DNA of 64,000 bases from Grammothele lineata (taxonomy: Eukaryota; Basidiomycota; Agaricomycetes; Polyporales; Polyporaceae). Below the pieces are notes generated by a model. That model was not told the origin of the DNA and made no database searches. It saw nothing but the letters and a program-made list of their open reading frames with translations. Positions 1 to 11,443 of the stretch are shown one piece after another; position 1 is the stretch's first letter; the number at the start of each line of letters is the position of its first letter. The translations under genes and the position numbers were made by a program. The stretch spans positions 108,856-172,855 of the forward strand of contig NDFF03000129.1 in assembly GCA_002150815.3 (NCBI GenBank), written 5' to 3'.

Positions 1-27
1 CGACACGACGCGACGCGACGCGACGGC
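1..27. repeat. short (CGACG)n-like simple repeat
   Basis: The first bases are a run of imperfect five-base CGACG/CGACA units that lead into the promoter of the first gene. The repeat may extend beyond the window. Confidence 0.6.
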
Positions 28-122
28 CCAAGCGCGCGTGTCGCGTCGTGGGAAGCAGCCACCAGGGCGTTGTTGATGCTTGTTTGTGGCCAACCCTTGT
101 TGCATTCTCCCCATCTCCAGCC

Positions 123-3100
123 ATGCCCCCGCGCCCGCCGCGCGAAGCTCCGCCGCCCGCACCCGGGCTGTTTGCGTCCGCGTTCAGCTTTGTGTCGCGC
201 GAGATCGAGTCGTTTGTCACCGCCGCGACGGGCGGGGACGTCGAGAAAGTGAGTGTTGGGTTTCGAGCGCGTGGGAGGTGGGGAGCGCCCGCGTGCGGGG
301 GTTCGGGGCGCTGCAGTTTGACTGATGAGTGGACGCGATTTTGCAGCTTCACCAGGAGAGACAGCAGCCTGAGGCGTCATCGTCGCGCATTACGCTTGAT
401 GAGAAGAGGAGAAAGCGCGAAGATGGGAAGCATGGGGCGCAGACGGGGAGGGAGAAGGAGAGGGAGAGGAAGGGCAAGCGCGTCAGGAAGCGGAGCGAGG
501 TGGGACCTGCGGATAGGGCGCGTGCTAGGAGGCGGTTGAGGGATGAGGCTGAGGGAGAGAGGGATGCGAGAATCACGAAGAAGAAGTCTCAGCCGGAGCT
601 GAGAGAGAGGGAGGACAGAGAACGCGAGCGGTCGTCGGAGCGTGAGGCTGCTGACGATGAAGACGGTGAGTCTTAGTGGTTATCCACTGTTCTAGATGGG
701 ACTCAAGAAGTCATTCATGCAGATGAGGTACCTCCACTTCCCGTGAGGCCACTACCGAAATCTCTGAAGAAGAAACGCCTCGCCCGGGCGCAGGCAGCGG
801 AAGAGGAGCCGCAGCCACCACCTCGAGAGAAACCGAGTAAAGACACAGCAGGTCGGCCTTGTATCTTACAATTGGATTGCTCCTGTGCTCATACCGATAT
901 GCTAGACGCATCGAAACTCATGCCGCCTCCACCAAACCCGATGCCTCCGCCCCCAACACCCCTGACCACCCGTGGACAGACCCCCTTCCCCACTATGCCT
1001 GGCTCTCTCTTCCCCCGGTCTGCCTCCCTTATGCCCGAAACCCCTGCTTCCCAAGCACGACGTGCCGTCCCGATGCCTCGCACGCCTTCCCCTCCCCCAC
1101 ATACGCCAGAGGATCTGCAACCCGTGGCAAGAGAAGTTGGTCAGAACCAAGACGCTGATGATTCAAGACCCGTTTCGTCCACCCACCATGAACGATCATC
1201 CGATCGTGGCAGGCGCAAGTCTTCAGGCGCGCACAAGGACCGTGCAGATCCTCCATCTGCTCGCGGATCCTCCCGACACAGCGATGCCTCCAGTCGTCCT
1301 GAGAGCAGCTCCCGTCGGTCTCCTGAGCCGGAAGAGCCGAGTGCTCGGCCCAAATCAGCCAAGGCCAAGGGGAAAGAACGGGCCTGTGACACGTCTGGGG
1401 AAATTCGAGTTCAAGGCATGGAGCGGGAGCTACGCGAGGCACGGGAGGAGCATGCCCGCTACGCTCACGAACGAGACGATCTGGAGCGCGAGAAAGACAA
1501 GCACCGTATCAGGATGCTCGAGGAGGAGGTTGCACGTCTTCGCGCTGAGGTACGTCGGCTTTCCCCCGCGCGGGCATTGGCCAGTGACTCAAATATGCCT
1601 GTGTTACAGTTGGCCGTACGCTCAGTTGGAGGTGCCAGTATGATGCCGCCCCCTCCACCCCCACCCCCACCTCCCCCAACGCGATTCCCGGCCCCGATGT
1701 CGACTTCGCCATCCGTCACGGCGAACTTCTTCGCGACGGCGCGTGCCAGTCTGAAGCATACCGCGCCGCCTGTAGAGGCTCCTATCAATAGCGTGGCTTA
1801 CGGGGGCCCGCGGACAAGGAAGGCAGGACAGCCGACGGTCAACGTCCCGTCAGACAAGATGGCTGCCTTCCTGCAGGAGATGAAGCGCGTTCGGCTGCGC
1901 AAGGTGGGAGGAGAGCCGGGTGCGATGGGTCCGCCGATGTTCCCGGCATCCGCTGCTGGGGACATCGCTGGAGAGCTGCCGAGGAGTACCAGCGGACGCG
2001 GGATGAGCGATGCGAGGAGGGCGGCCATCATGGGCGATACGTCGTTCGATACGGGTGTTGCTGCGAGGATATTCATTGGAGAGAAGAGGAAGAGGGATGA
2101 CGAGCCTGATGGTCAGTATCTGACGAGAATAATCTTGCGCGTCGTTTTGCTAACTATCGACTATCCGACTTGCAGCTGGTCCCTCGAAACGAAGAGAGAC
2201 GGCGTTCCTCCGCACAGACACCGCCGGCGAATCCGCATCGGCCTCAAGTTCCCAGGCGTCGGCTTCCGGCTCTCAATCCTCACAGTCTTCTGCATCTTCG
2301 AGCTCTCAATCCTCGACGTCTAGGGCATCCGTCTTCGACTCGTCTACATCTCAGCACCACACTTCTCGTGCAAGGACCGGCCAACCGCTACGTATATGGC
2401 GGTCGACAGAGACGGAAATTACCACACCTTCTCTGTGTTCGGACAACGAGAACGAGCACAGCGAGGACAAGCTCCCGGATACACCCTCGGACAGTGGCCG
2501 CCGCGATCATTCACCATCGAACCCGCGAACGGAACCTCATCGAGGGCCTTCCCGAGAGGCATCTGAGGTTATTGACGTGGACGCGCTCGAAATCCAGACG
2601 CCGCTGAAACGTGAGCCGATCGAGTCCGCGAGGACCGGGAAGAACGTGTTCGCGAGTAGGCCTCCGGCAAGCCCCATGCCGGCGAAGACGCCCACAAAAC
2701 CGCTGCCGCCTGCACGAGCGACGAAGACGAAGATCCCGATACGAACGATGATTCCGCCGCGGCGAGTTCCCATCGACGTCTCGTTCATGACGAACGGTTC
2801 GGACAGCGACGACCCGCTGTTAATGGCCGGCGGTCGGCAGGCCGGGAGCTTGCGGCATGGGCGTGAAGAGTCTGAGGAAGGAACGGCGTCGGCGTCGGCG
2901 CTTCGCCGGTCGCGCGAAAAGAGCGGGAGCACCTCCGTTCGCAGCAGGTCGCAGTCTGGGTCGCAATTGCGTAGAGACGCGGACGCTGTGGACGAGAGCG
3001 AGGCGAGGCGGCCTGACTCGCGGATGTCCAACCACGCGCGGCGACGGCTGACGCTGGACGAGGAGCTGCGCCGCGCAGGAGACACGCTATGGCAAGATGA

Positions 3101-3332
3101 GGAGGACGAAGAGGTGCGTGCGCCGAGCGAGGCTGAGGAGGATGTGGACAGCGGGCAGCTGGTGGCGCTAGGCACGAGGAGTAGCAAGCACGGGTTCCTC
3201 GCGAGAGGTGGGGGTGCGGGGCCGCCAGTGTTCATGGGGGAGGGATATGTGCGAGGCGCGGTTAGGGAGGACCCGCACGATGGACATCTGCGAAGTGCGA
3301 GTGCAGGCTCGAGGCGAGCTCGAGAGCGGTGA
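123..3332 (+). CDS. unrecognised coiled-coil, proline- and serine-rich protein
   Basis: I do not recognise the family. The start is the ATG at 123. An intron at 249-346 joins the N-terminal MPPRPPREAPPP segment to a highly charged Lys/Arg/Glu exon. Further introns are probable near 666-697, 850-906, 1549-1608 and 2111-2175. After the last one the frame runs open from a Ser-rich stretch to the stop at 3330-3332. Visible features are a basic low-complexity region, two proline blocks (PPPPNPMPPPP, and a run of about 12 prolines near 1650-1680), a heptad-like coiled coil encoded around 1410-1550 (ELREAREEH...RMLEEEVARLRAE) and a long disordered acidic/Ser tail. The intron near 850-906 and the one at 1549-1608 are multiples of three and open, so retention would not break the frame. 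The protein would be about 900 residues. A cytoskeletal or scaffold role is conceivable from coiled coil plus poly-Pro, but that is a guess. Confidence 0.6.
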
Positions 3333-3869
3333 GGCCCTGATGGCGGGGGATTGGAATATCTTGTCGATTTGTCGGTTTGCTCTCGATCTGTTGTGCTGTG
3401 CCGTGTCCCTACGTTGTCTGCAGACTATCCGTCTATTACTATATCACTATTTGATGGTTCCTCTTGCGTCTTGTGTACACTTGCGTACTACTACAATGTG
3501 TCCGGACCGACAGAAATACTGGCGAGCGTCTACGCGACTATCGGGAAGTCGGACAGGGTTGATGACGTCTGTTTCGCGGACCGACAGATGGCTGCGACTG
3601 TCTAACGCTCTCTGACCGCTGACTTGCGCTTGCTCTGGCACTCACGAGGCCTTGGCTATGCGCTAGCAACGCCGGTCGAGGCCATTCAAGCACGGAGATT
3701 ACTCATACCTGCTTGTCTTGTCCGGAGCGCTCCCTCGCCTTCAACCGACCCCGCGTTCGCCATACAACGCCGTCCGAACCCCCGCCCTTGCCCCGCAACC
3801 GCGATTCCCCAGTCCAACATCTTCCTAGACACCTCATCTACCACGAATACGCCTCAGAGAGCCACAGAC
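3333..3869. other. intergenic: 3' end of first gene and CWH43 promoter
   Basis: These 537 bases separate two same-strand genes. The short ORFs present do not join plausibly to either neighbour. Pyrimidine-rich sequence precedes the CWH43 ATG. I see no RNA gene or repeat. Confidence 0.5.
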
Positions 3870-6800
3870 ATGACATCCACGGCGGCAGTCAAGCCGCCTC
3901 CCTTCGTTCTTCACGCGTCAGTCATTGCGCGTGCCCATACCTACCTCGCGTTCGCAGCTTTTCTGAGCGCGCTCGTACTCGGCTGCGCCCTGCACTACAA
4001 GAAGATCGTCAAGAACGGAGTTGCGGGCTACCCGGAGGAATGGTTTCCGTCCGTGTCTGCGACGTGAGCTTCCCTAGACCGTCGGGCGCGAGAGAGGTCC
4101 CGCTAACTAGTGTGGCTGGGACGCGTCCGACGCGGGCGTTTGATGCGCTGTTGCAGGATCGGGGATTGGTATCCCGAGAGGAACATCTTCCAGATCCTCA
4201 TCGCTATTAATGCCGGTGCGTGTTACCTCTCTATGAATGCATAGCATGAGATTAAGCAGACACGCGTGGCGTCGCTCAGGCCCTAGGTTCGCGCTCAGCG
4301 CCCTGCAGTATTACCAACACCGCTCCTCTACCTCAAGCATCCCGGGATTCCTACTCCTCATAGGCCTCCTACGCACCCTGTCGTGCGGCGGATGGGTCTT
4401 CATTACTTCTTCCGATGACCATGATGTCCACGACATTCTCATGATCAGCTACATTGTGCTCAACCTCCCTTGGATGTTTGGCACCCTTGCTTGCACTCCT
4501 GTGAACTGTACTGCTGCTCGAGGTAGAAGGTGCGTTTACACTTGCTCAGAAACATTGGTCCTTGGAATGACTAGTTTGCGCAGACGTTGGACCTCGACAA
4601 CGTAGGTACATGCGCGTGCCTCATCATGCCGTAGTTGATGGCAGTACCCAGCTTCTTTGCGTGTATTGTACCTATGGTATATTTCTTCTTGCAGCACAAA
4701 GTGCATCGGATACCTGGAGGTATGCCATGGCTCTCCATCGCAGGATAGTAACTGATCTTTTATGATCCCATAGCGTACACCCGTTACAGCTTCTTTGAAT
4801 GGGGTCTCATATTCTTGGATATCCTATTTGACTCCTCCGCAGAGCTTGAGTTCCATACTGCGGATCTCAAGGTGAGTTTTTCTCCACTGTAGTTCACACA
4901 CTCGGCTAATGGTTTCCCGCAGATTACCATAGGAAACCATGTCGGAAGTGTGTCTGACGCAGATAAAATGTATCAAAAGCTCCATCGCCTTGCCTGAGAT
5001 ACTAGGGGTTATTGACATGAGTCCACGCAGCATCGAGAAGCCTGTACTTGATGCACGGCCTTCTGAGGAAACTCCTGCAAGGAGTACACCATCCTCCGAG
5101 AAACAGAGCAGTCAAACAGGCGAGAAGATTGTTGCACCCGCAAAATCAGGCGTGTCAGAACCACCGTATATACGATTGAGACCAACAATTTCCTTCGTCG
5201 GCGATATTTACTTGTGTACGTTTCGTCGTCTGAGGCATTAAGACGAAAGCTCACCCTGGGTTAGCATATATCTACTGGTCTATCTTCACGTCCCTCGCAC
5301 CGTCACTTTTCTACTTCTCAATCTGGGAGCTGGGCTACTCAGGACAAGAGCTCGCTGTTTTGACCCCGTTGGCAACGATCTTCCTCGGTATTCCCATCTT
5401 CAAGGACTGGGCTCAAACTCGAGAGGGACGTTCAGTGCTGCGTGGGCTATCCATCGTTGGATTGCTCGCATACGTATCCAAAAACCCTTTCACAAGACTT
5501 CTTTTAGTCACTTCGGCCAACTTCGCGGCCGCAATTGGCGTCGCTGTTGATTGGTTCTGCTGTGATGCCGATGATATTGCGCACCAGGCTCTGGGTACGA
5601 GAATGACCTGACACTGAAATAACCTGTTCCGCTGGGAGCTGACAAACCGCCATTCTAGTTACCGGGCTTGGATTCCTCGTATCTTCTCTGTCGAAGCACG
5701 CGAACCATTCAAATAACCCTGGTGAGGCTTCTAGTTACCATTCGAGGCATCAATACCCCTGCTGACATCGTCCCCGAAGTTTGGCCCATGGTAGATGAGC
5801 GTTCCGGTGGATACAACAAGACAGGAATCGTCTTAGCGCTCCTCTCACTTCTTGAGTTCGCATATCGCCCTCCTATTTCTGCAACGGCGACACCCAACTT
5901 GAAAGCGATGTCTCCAAAGACAACTAACGTGCATTGGCTCCCGGCATCCGTCGCCCTGGGCTCCCTCATTTTCTCGCTACATTCGCTGCTCTCCGAATCC
6001 AGCACCCTTATTGCATGGTCGTGGACGGGGTACCCGATTACAGGCCCTCTCCCCGGCCAGCACGGTTCCCTCACGCATGTTGCCCAAGCCCTCGGCCTCA
6101 GCCTTGCCGCGTGCCTTGCCGGCTCTACGTTATGGTCCAACGCGCTCGCCCATCCATTGTACCTCACGTTTGGTGCAGGCAGCGCGTATGTGATGTACGC
6201 TTATAAAGATTGGGCGGGGTACGCAGGAGGACTGGGGCTCGCGTTCTTCCTGATGAGCATCATCCCGATCGTATGGGCGCGAGCAAGGGAAGCCGCAGTT
6301 GCGAGTGGTTTGGCGAAGACCGCTGCGACGGCGTGGTTGGTGGTCGCTCTGTTTACCGTGGCGAGCGTGTACACCGTTGCGTATGCGTTCGTTCCAGGCG
6401 GTGAGTACTTCCGAGAGCGTACCTACGCGTGAGTGTTTCGTCGCTTTTGCGTAGAGTTGTTCGAACTGACGTCCTCGCAACAGAATACTAGCCGCGCAGT
6501 TTGCAGGTCTCGCATTTGCATTCGACTGGTCACGGGCAAGTGCGAGCTCAGTAAGACTGGCGATGTCGAAACGTCTGCAGCCTGCATTCCAATCTTCGCT
6601 CGCCATTGTCTGCATCTTGTCTCTCCTCGTCACGCTTTACCGTACGCCAAGTGTCGTGCCTCAGCCGCATCGTCTGGGTTCGCGTATCGTGCGTGCGGGC
6701 ATTTGGACGGTTCACTTCGGGTTCGACAACGAAGGGCGAGACAGTCAAAGGGCTATGCGCGATCTCTTCAGGTATGCCGTCGGACAGTTCAGCGGTATAT

Positions 6801-7979
6801 TTGATGGGCTCATTTCTATCCAGGGATATGGAGTTAGACGTTGTAGGATTATTGGAAACAGATCTGCACGTGAGAATCTCTTCCTGAAACCAGTCACAAA
6901 CACATACTGAACCACTAGCTTTAGCGGGTGGTCTTTGGCAATCGCGATCTGTACGTGATTGCGACGAGACAACACCCTCATGACACTGATCGTCGCCCAT
7001 AGGACCCGAGTGATTGCAGAGGAACTTGGATACGTGAGTCTCAAGATGACCTCCTTCCCAGTCAGCTCATGAGCGTCTCGCAGTATGTAGACATAGGTCC
7101 AGGACCGAACCAACATACGTGGGGCGCAGTCCTCTTTTCGAAATTCCCTATCATCAACTCCACACACCACCTATTACCCTCTCCCCACGGCGAACTCGCA
7201 CCCGCCATTGAGGCGCATCTAGATATGTTCGGCACCCCGGTCAAGGTCATCGTCGCTCATAATGGCCAAGGTGAGCATGACACGACAAAGATTACACTCA
7301 ACGAACGATTACGAACGTTGATATGACAGAGGAAACGCCGCTCGACCGCGAACTGCAAGCCACAGAGCTGGCCCGGCTCATGAACGAGTCGTATCCGAAC
7401 CCGGTCATCTTCCTCGGATACGTCGTGACGACGCCTCATGCGTCGCACCCTGCGCCATATGAGATCATGGTCACCGATGGCCGAGTGCACGATATCGACG
7501 AAGACGATGCCGATCGCTGGTGCGAAGATCTCCCAGTACCTCTCTTGAATTTACGACGCTTACTCCTGCTCCTAGGTGTGAATACATCTTCTACCGCGGA
7601 CTCTATCGCACATCTTACGCCCGTATCTCGCGGGGATCCGTTACGGACACCGAGATGCAGATCGGCCAGTTCGTTGTACCCAAGTATGGCAAACGCGTTA
7701 GGGATGATTCGCGGGAGACGCGCTACCTGCGCGACTTCAAGGAGATGCTTCCTCATGACCACGTATGTCCGCTCTTATATTCCATCATTCTGCACTGAAA
7801 TGACCGCTTGGGTACAGTGGTTCCCGATGGAATACTACCCACAGCTCGGAGGCAAGAACGGCCACCAATACCACGTGTTCGACACTGTGAGTTGTCAGAC
7901 TTGATGAACCTGGTTTTGCGTGTCCTGAATCACTCTCCAGCCCTTGTATTATCGCATTCCAGAAGATGCGCCAGTTTAA
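3870..7979 (+). CDS. CWH43: CWH43, GPI-anchor lipid remodelling protein (PGAP2-like plus PGAP2IP-like fusion)
   Basis: Fungal Cwh43 introduces ceramide into the lipid moiety of GPI anchors in the ER membrane. The N-terminal exons (from ATG 3870) encode a Frag1/DRAM/Sfk1-type multipass segment, with [12 protein letters not shown] followed by TM-rich sequence such as the [10 protein letters not shown] loop. The middle exon (about 5780-6430) holds several more membrane helices. The C-terminal part is an endonuclease/exonuclease/phosphatase-like domain: LLETDL with the acidic metal ligand, then [19 protein letters not shown], then VIVAHNGQ, ending [10 protein letters not shown]. About a dozen short introns are needed, and the spliced junctions I checked (for example [33 protein letters not shown]) restore the family sequence. 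The final exon begins at 7941 and the stop is 7977-7979. The gene converges on AP-3 beta with 73 bp between stops. Identification is strong, but exact internal exon borders are less certain. Confidence 0.9.
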
Positions 7980-8052
7980 CGGACTATATATGGACCCTCG
8001 GACTGATGACTGCCTATTTATTCTCATGTATACACTAATAGCTGTTGTAGAT

Positions 8053-10925
8053 CTATCCTGTTGTACCCTGTGCATGTTTCTCAGTGCTTTCCTCGCCGTC
8101 ATCGCTGTCTTCCTCATTCTCATCCTCGGATTCCTCTTCGCTGGATCCTGCTTCTCCGCTAGCAGACTCTTCCTCCTCGTCATCATCCTCACTTTCTTCG
8201 CTCTCGTCGTCTTCTACTTCTTCCGTATCTTCGTAGAACTTGTCCAGGTCCATGTATGCGGCCTTGTTCTCTTGCTTCGTAAACGAGCCTGCCGGTGACA
8301 CGCCGCCGGTGGGCGTAAGCACCACCGGCGACGCTTTGCTGGAAGACGCGATGGAACGCGCAGCGGAAGATTGAGTTGCCGAAAGCGGGGGAGGCGGCAT
8401 ATCTGCCTCAGTATCACGGAGCGAGGACTCGATACCTTCTTCAAGCCAGTCTGGGAGGTAGTTGTCGCCCCCGACCCATCTGCCGGTGATGCCGGCGAGA
8501 GACCCAAACCTGCCATGATCGTCCTCTGCAAAGACCAAACATCAGCCGGGTCGAAAGGTCGTTCAGCCGCGTCATTCTCACCGTCAGCAGAAGCGTCCTC
8601 GATGGGACTGGCCTTGCCCTCGAACAAGACCATCTTGACCTGCTCGCGGCGAAGAACGACGCCGCCCATTTCCTCCGGCCCGCTATCGCTGTCCCCTGCG
8701 AGACCCGCGTGCACGCCCGCGAGGAGCGCGCCGAGCATGCGCCCGCGGTCGCGCACGTCATAGTCGCGGTCGTAGCGCGCGAGCGAGAAGACATAGCGCG
8801 TGAGGAGGCCGATCGACCGGTCGGCGGGGCTAAGCACGAGCAGCTTAGCGGCCAGCGTGACGGTTTGCAGCTTCACAGGAGAGGTCTGGAAGGCGGTTCA
8901 ATGAGTATACGAGCGGATTGCACTTGAAGGAGATGATGAGGTTACCTCTTCACCGAACGACCTGGCTGCTTGTCGGAGGACATCGGGGGCCCACGGTACG
9001 AGACCCTCGGGACCAACGTGCCCGACTCCGTTGAGGGAGTCTGGAGGCGCGGCAGCATATTGACCCACTAGCCACAGCACACACGCTCGTGCCTTTGGAT
9101 GACGGATCTCGTCGAGACGTCGTGCGAGGCGAGAGATGATCTCAAGGGGGGCGAAAGCTTGCGAGGGGAGAGCGCCATAGGCGATCGCGTCCTGTTGTTG
9201 CTGTAGCCGAACTTGGACGAGAGACTTAAGAACGAGGACAACGTTCGCCACAATGACATCTATGGGCAACACGTCAGATTACGAGTATGGAGAGACGACG
9301 GTAAGAAAGATGACCGTGTTTGCTCTGTATGAAGGACATGAGTGCAGTCAAACATTGCTGAGTCGACTCGGGAACAACCCGAGCAACGTGGCCGATAGCG
9401 TGAATGGAGTCAGCGACGAGATCGTCGTCTGCGTCGTCGGCATAGCACTGGATCATAGGTGGTCAGCAGTTTGTTACAGTAGTATGTAGGAACACTTACG
9501 ATAAATTCTCGAAGTAACGACGGGTATATCTCCGGATTCACGACAGAGCGTAATAATTTGAGCTTGTCTTTCTTTACCTGTCGAGGATCGTCGGATCGTA
9601 CGAGAAAACGCGTGTAGGACTTCGCCAAAACCTCCTGATGTTTGTTGGCAGTAAGCCACACATCCTATCATCATGACCGACAACTAACCGGTATTGAAGA
9701 CGATATAATCACGAGATTCGCGAGTACAACCCGCTCGACTTCGCGCGAGACGTGCAGAAGACGCAGCAACGAGGGTACAGTCTTCGGTAATTCCGAGGGC
9801 GGCGCGAGGTAGTAGAAGATCTTCGCGACAGCAAGCACCACCTGCCCATGCACTGTTATCTTGCTGAACATTTCCCGCAGTTGGTATTGAAAGAGATGTA
9901 CATACAGCAGGGTTATTGGACTGAAACAATGGCTCTACAGAGGATATGAGAAGGCGTAGATCGCTGTCAACCTCCGTGCTTGTCAAAGCGTCCGGCTGAG
10001 CGGGGACCAAGGGTCGAGGGAGCATCACGCGAACATATCGAACGAGGAGGTTCATGAGGTCGACTTGTCCCCATTCGTCCATATCTACCAGAGTCCTACA
10101 TAGTCGCCTATAGTGTTGGTGCAGGAGGTCGAGACGCGTCGGGCACACAGCTTCGAAAGCGATGGCCACACTACCCAGCGAGAGCGGAGATTGGTCTGTG
10201 AGCAAAGTAGAGATGATTTTGATGAGCTCAGGCTGATGACTGGAATCCAAACTGTCCGAAGGTCACTGTAAGATCGTAAACGCGGAACGGACAAACAACT
10301 CAACTTACTTGTAGAGTTTGGGGATGGCAAGAGCAGCCGCTTTGCGGACGTACGGACTGATGTCTGCTGCACACTTCTTGATAGCTAGAAGCACTATACT
10401 GCCTATCATGTGGACCTTGATGCCAGAGAGGACGCGGAGAGCCATGGCGCGAATGAGAGGGTTGGAGTCGGAGAGATCCTTTTGGAAAGTATTTATGGAC
10501 AACAGAGCGAGGTCGGGTTCTTGTTCCGCATAACGAAGGAGGTAAATGTAGACGAGCTTTCGGATCTCGAGGTTGTGGGAGGCGACATTCTTGACAACCT
10601 GAGCGAAGAACTCGGAGACGTTGCGCCCCTTCGAGATCAACTGCACTTGCGGGCGCACGGTCAAAACACGAAGTGGATTTGGGAGGAACGAGTCACGCAC
10701 CGCGACCAGCCTTTTCATAGCCTCCAACTTCTCCCTGTCGCTATTTGAGTCCAGTTGTTTGCCTATATTCCTGACCTTGTCCTCGGTGTTGTCCAGGTAT
10801 GCCGACCCAGAACCCCGGATATTGAGGTCTCTGGTATGCTCGGAGAGAGTCTCCTGCAACCGTGCACCGAGTCGCGACGCATTCTCGGTGAGAGCGTTGA
10901 GATTCAATGATGCCATAGAAGCCAT
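8053..10925 (-). CDS. APL6: AP-3 adaptor complex beta subunit
   Basis: This is the beta adaptin of the AP-3 coat that sorts cargo from Golgi/endosome to the vacuole. The first exon (10925 down to about 10309) shows the family start: [18 protein letters not shown], then [37 protein letters not shown] and [16 protein letters not shown], the adaptin N-terminal HEAT-like solenoid. Later exons continue the solenoid. The C-terminus is an acidic, serine-rich tail (for example [23 protein letters not shown]) ending at 8053-8055. That tail matches the AP-3 beta hinge. The C-terminal appendage seen in animals appears to be absent, giving a protein of about 800 residues, close to the length of the yeast protein. 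Several short introns interrupt the gene. Confidence 0.92.
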
Positions 10926-11443
10926 GAGACAATTGAAGGGAGAGCAGATGTAAAGCAGACGAGGATCCGGAGCACGTAGCAGGTGGCTGAGGACAGTTAC
11001 ACACCGGCTGTATCGGCGCGGCTCCCAAGCCAGCGCTTAGAGTCCTCAATGCACGCGGCTCGCGTCGTCTCTCAACATACGCACCAACCCAGTACCTCCC
11101 ATTCCGTCTCACGTCAACACTCAAGAGGCTGCAGCGGCGATATATCGATAGCATGCTGGACAGGTAAAAATACAAAGCAGACGCGACTAATATAATCAAG
11201 AAACAACAACAGATGCGACAGACGGTGAGACGGGCAAGGGGAATCGTGGACGGACGAGCAGTCGCAATGTATGTAAATCCAGAACAAAACACAGGGCAGG
11301 CAGGCAGCAGGGGCGGCGGCGGCGGCATACTACAAGCACAATGGAAATACGTTATGAGATAAGAGCAAAGAGCACCTGGAACGATCGAGGACAGTCCGAC
11401 AATTATGCACCCGCGCGCGCGCCGCGCCCCTCATCTATAACGA
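10926..11443. other. intergenic: AP-3 beta promoter and SWI1 gene 3' end
   Basis: This stretch holds 518 bases between two minus-strand genes. It carries the AP-3 beta upstream region and the downstream flank of the ARID gene, including a short (CGG/GGC)n run near 11310. No gene is recognised. Confidence 0.5.
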
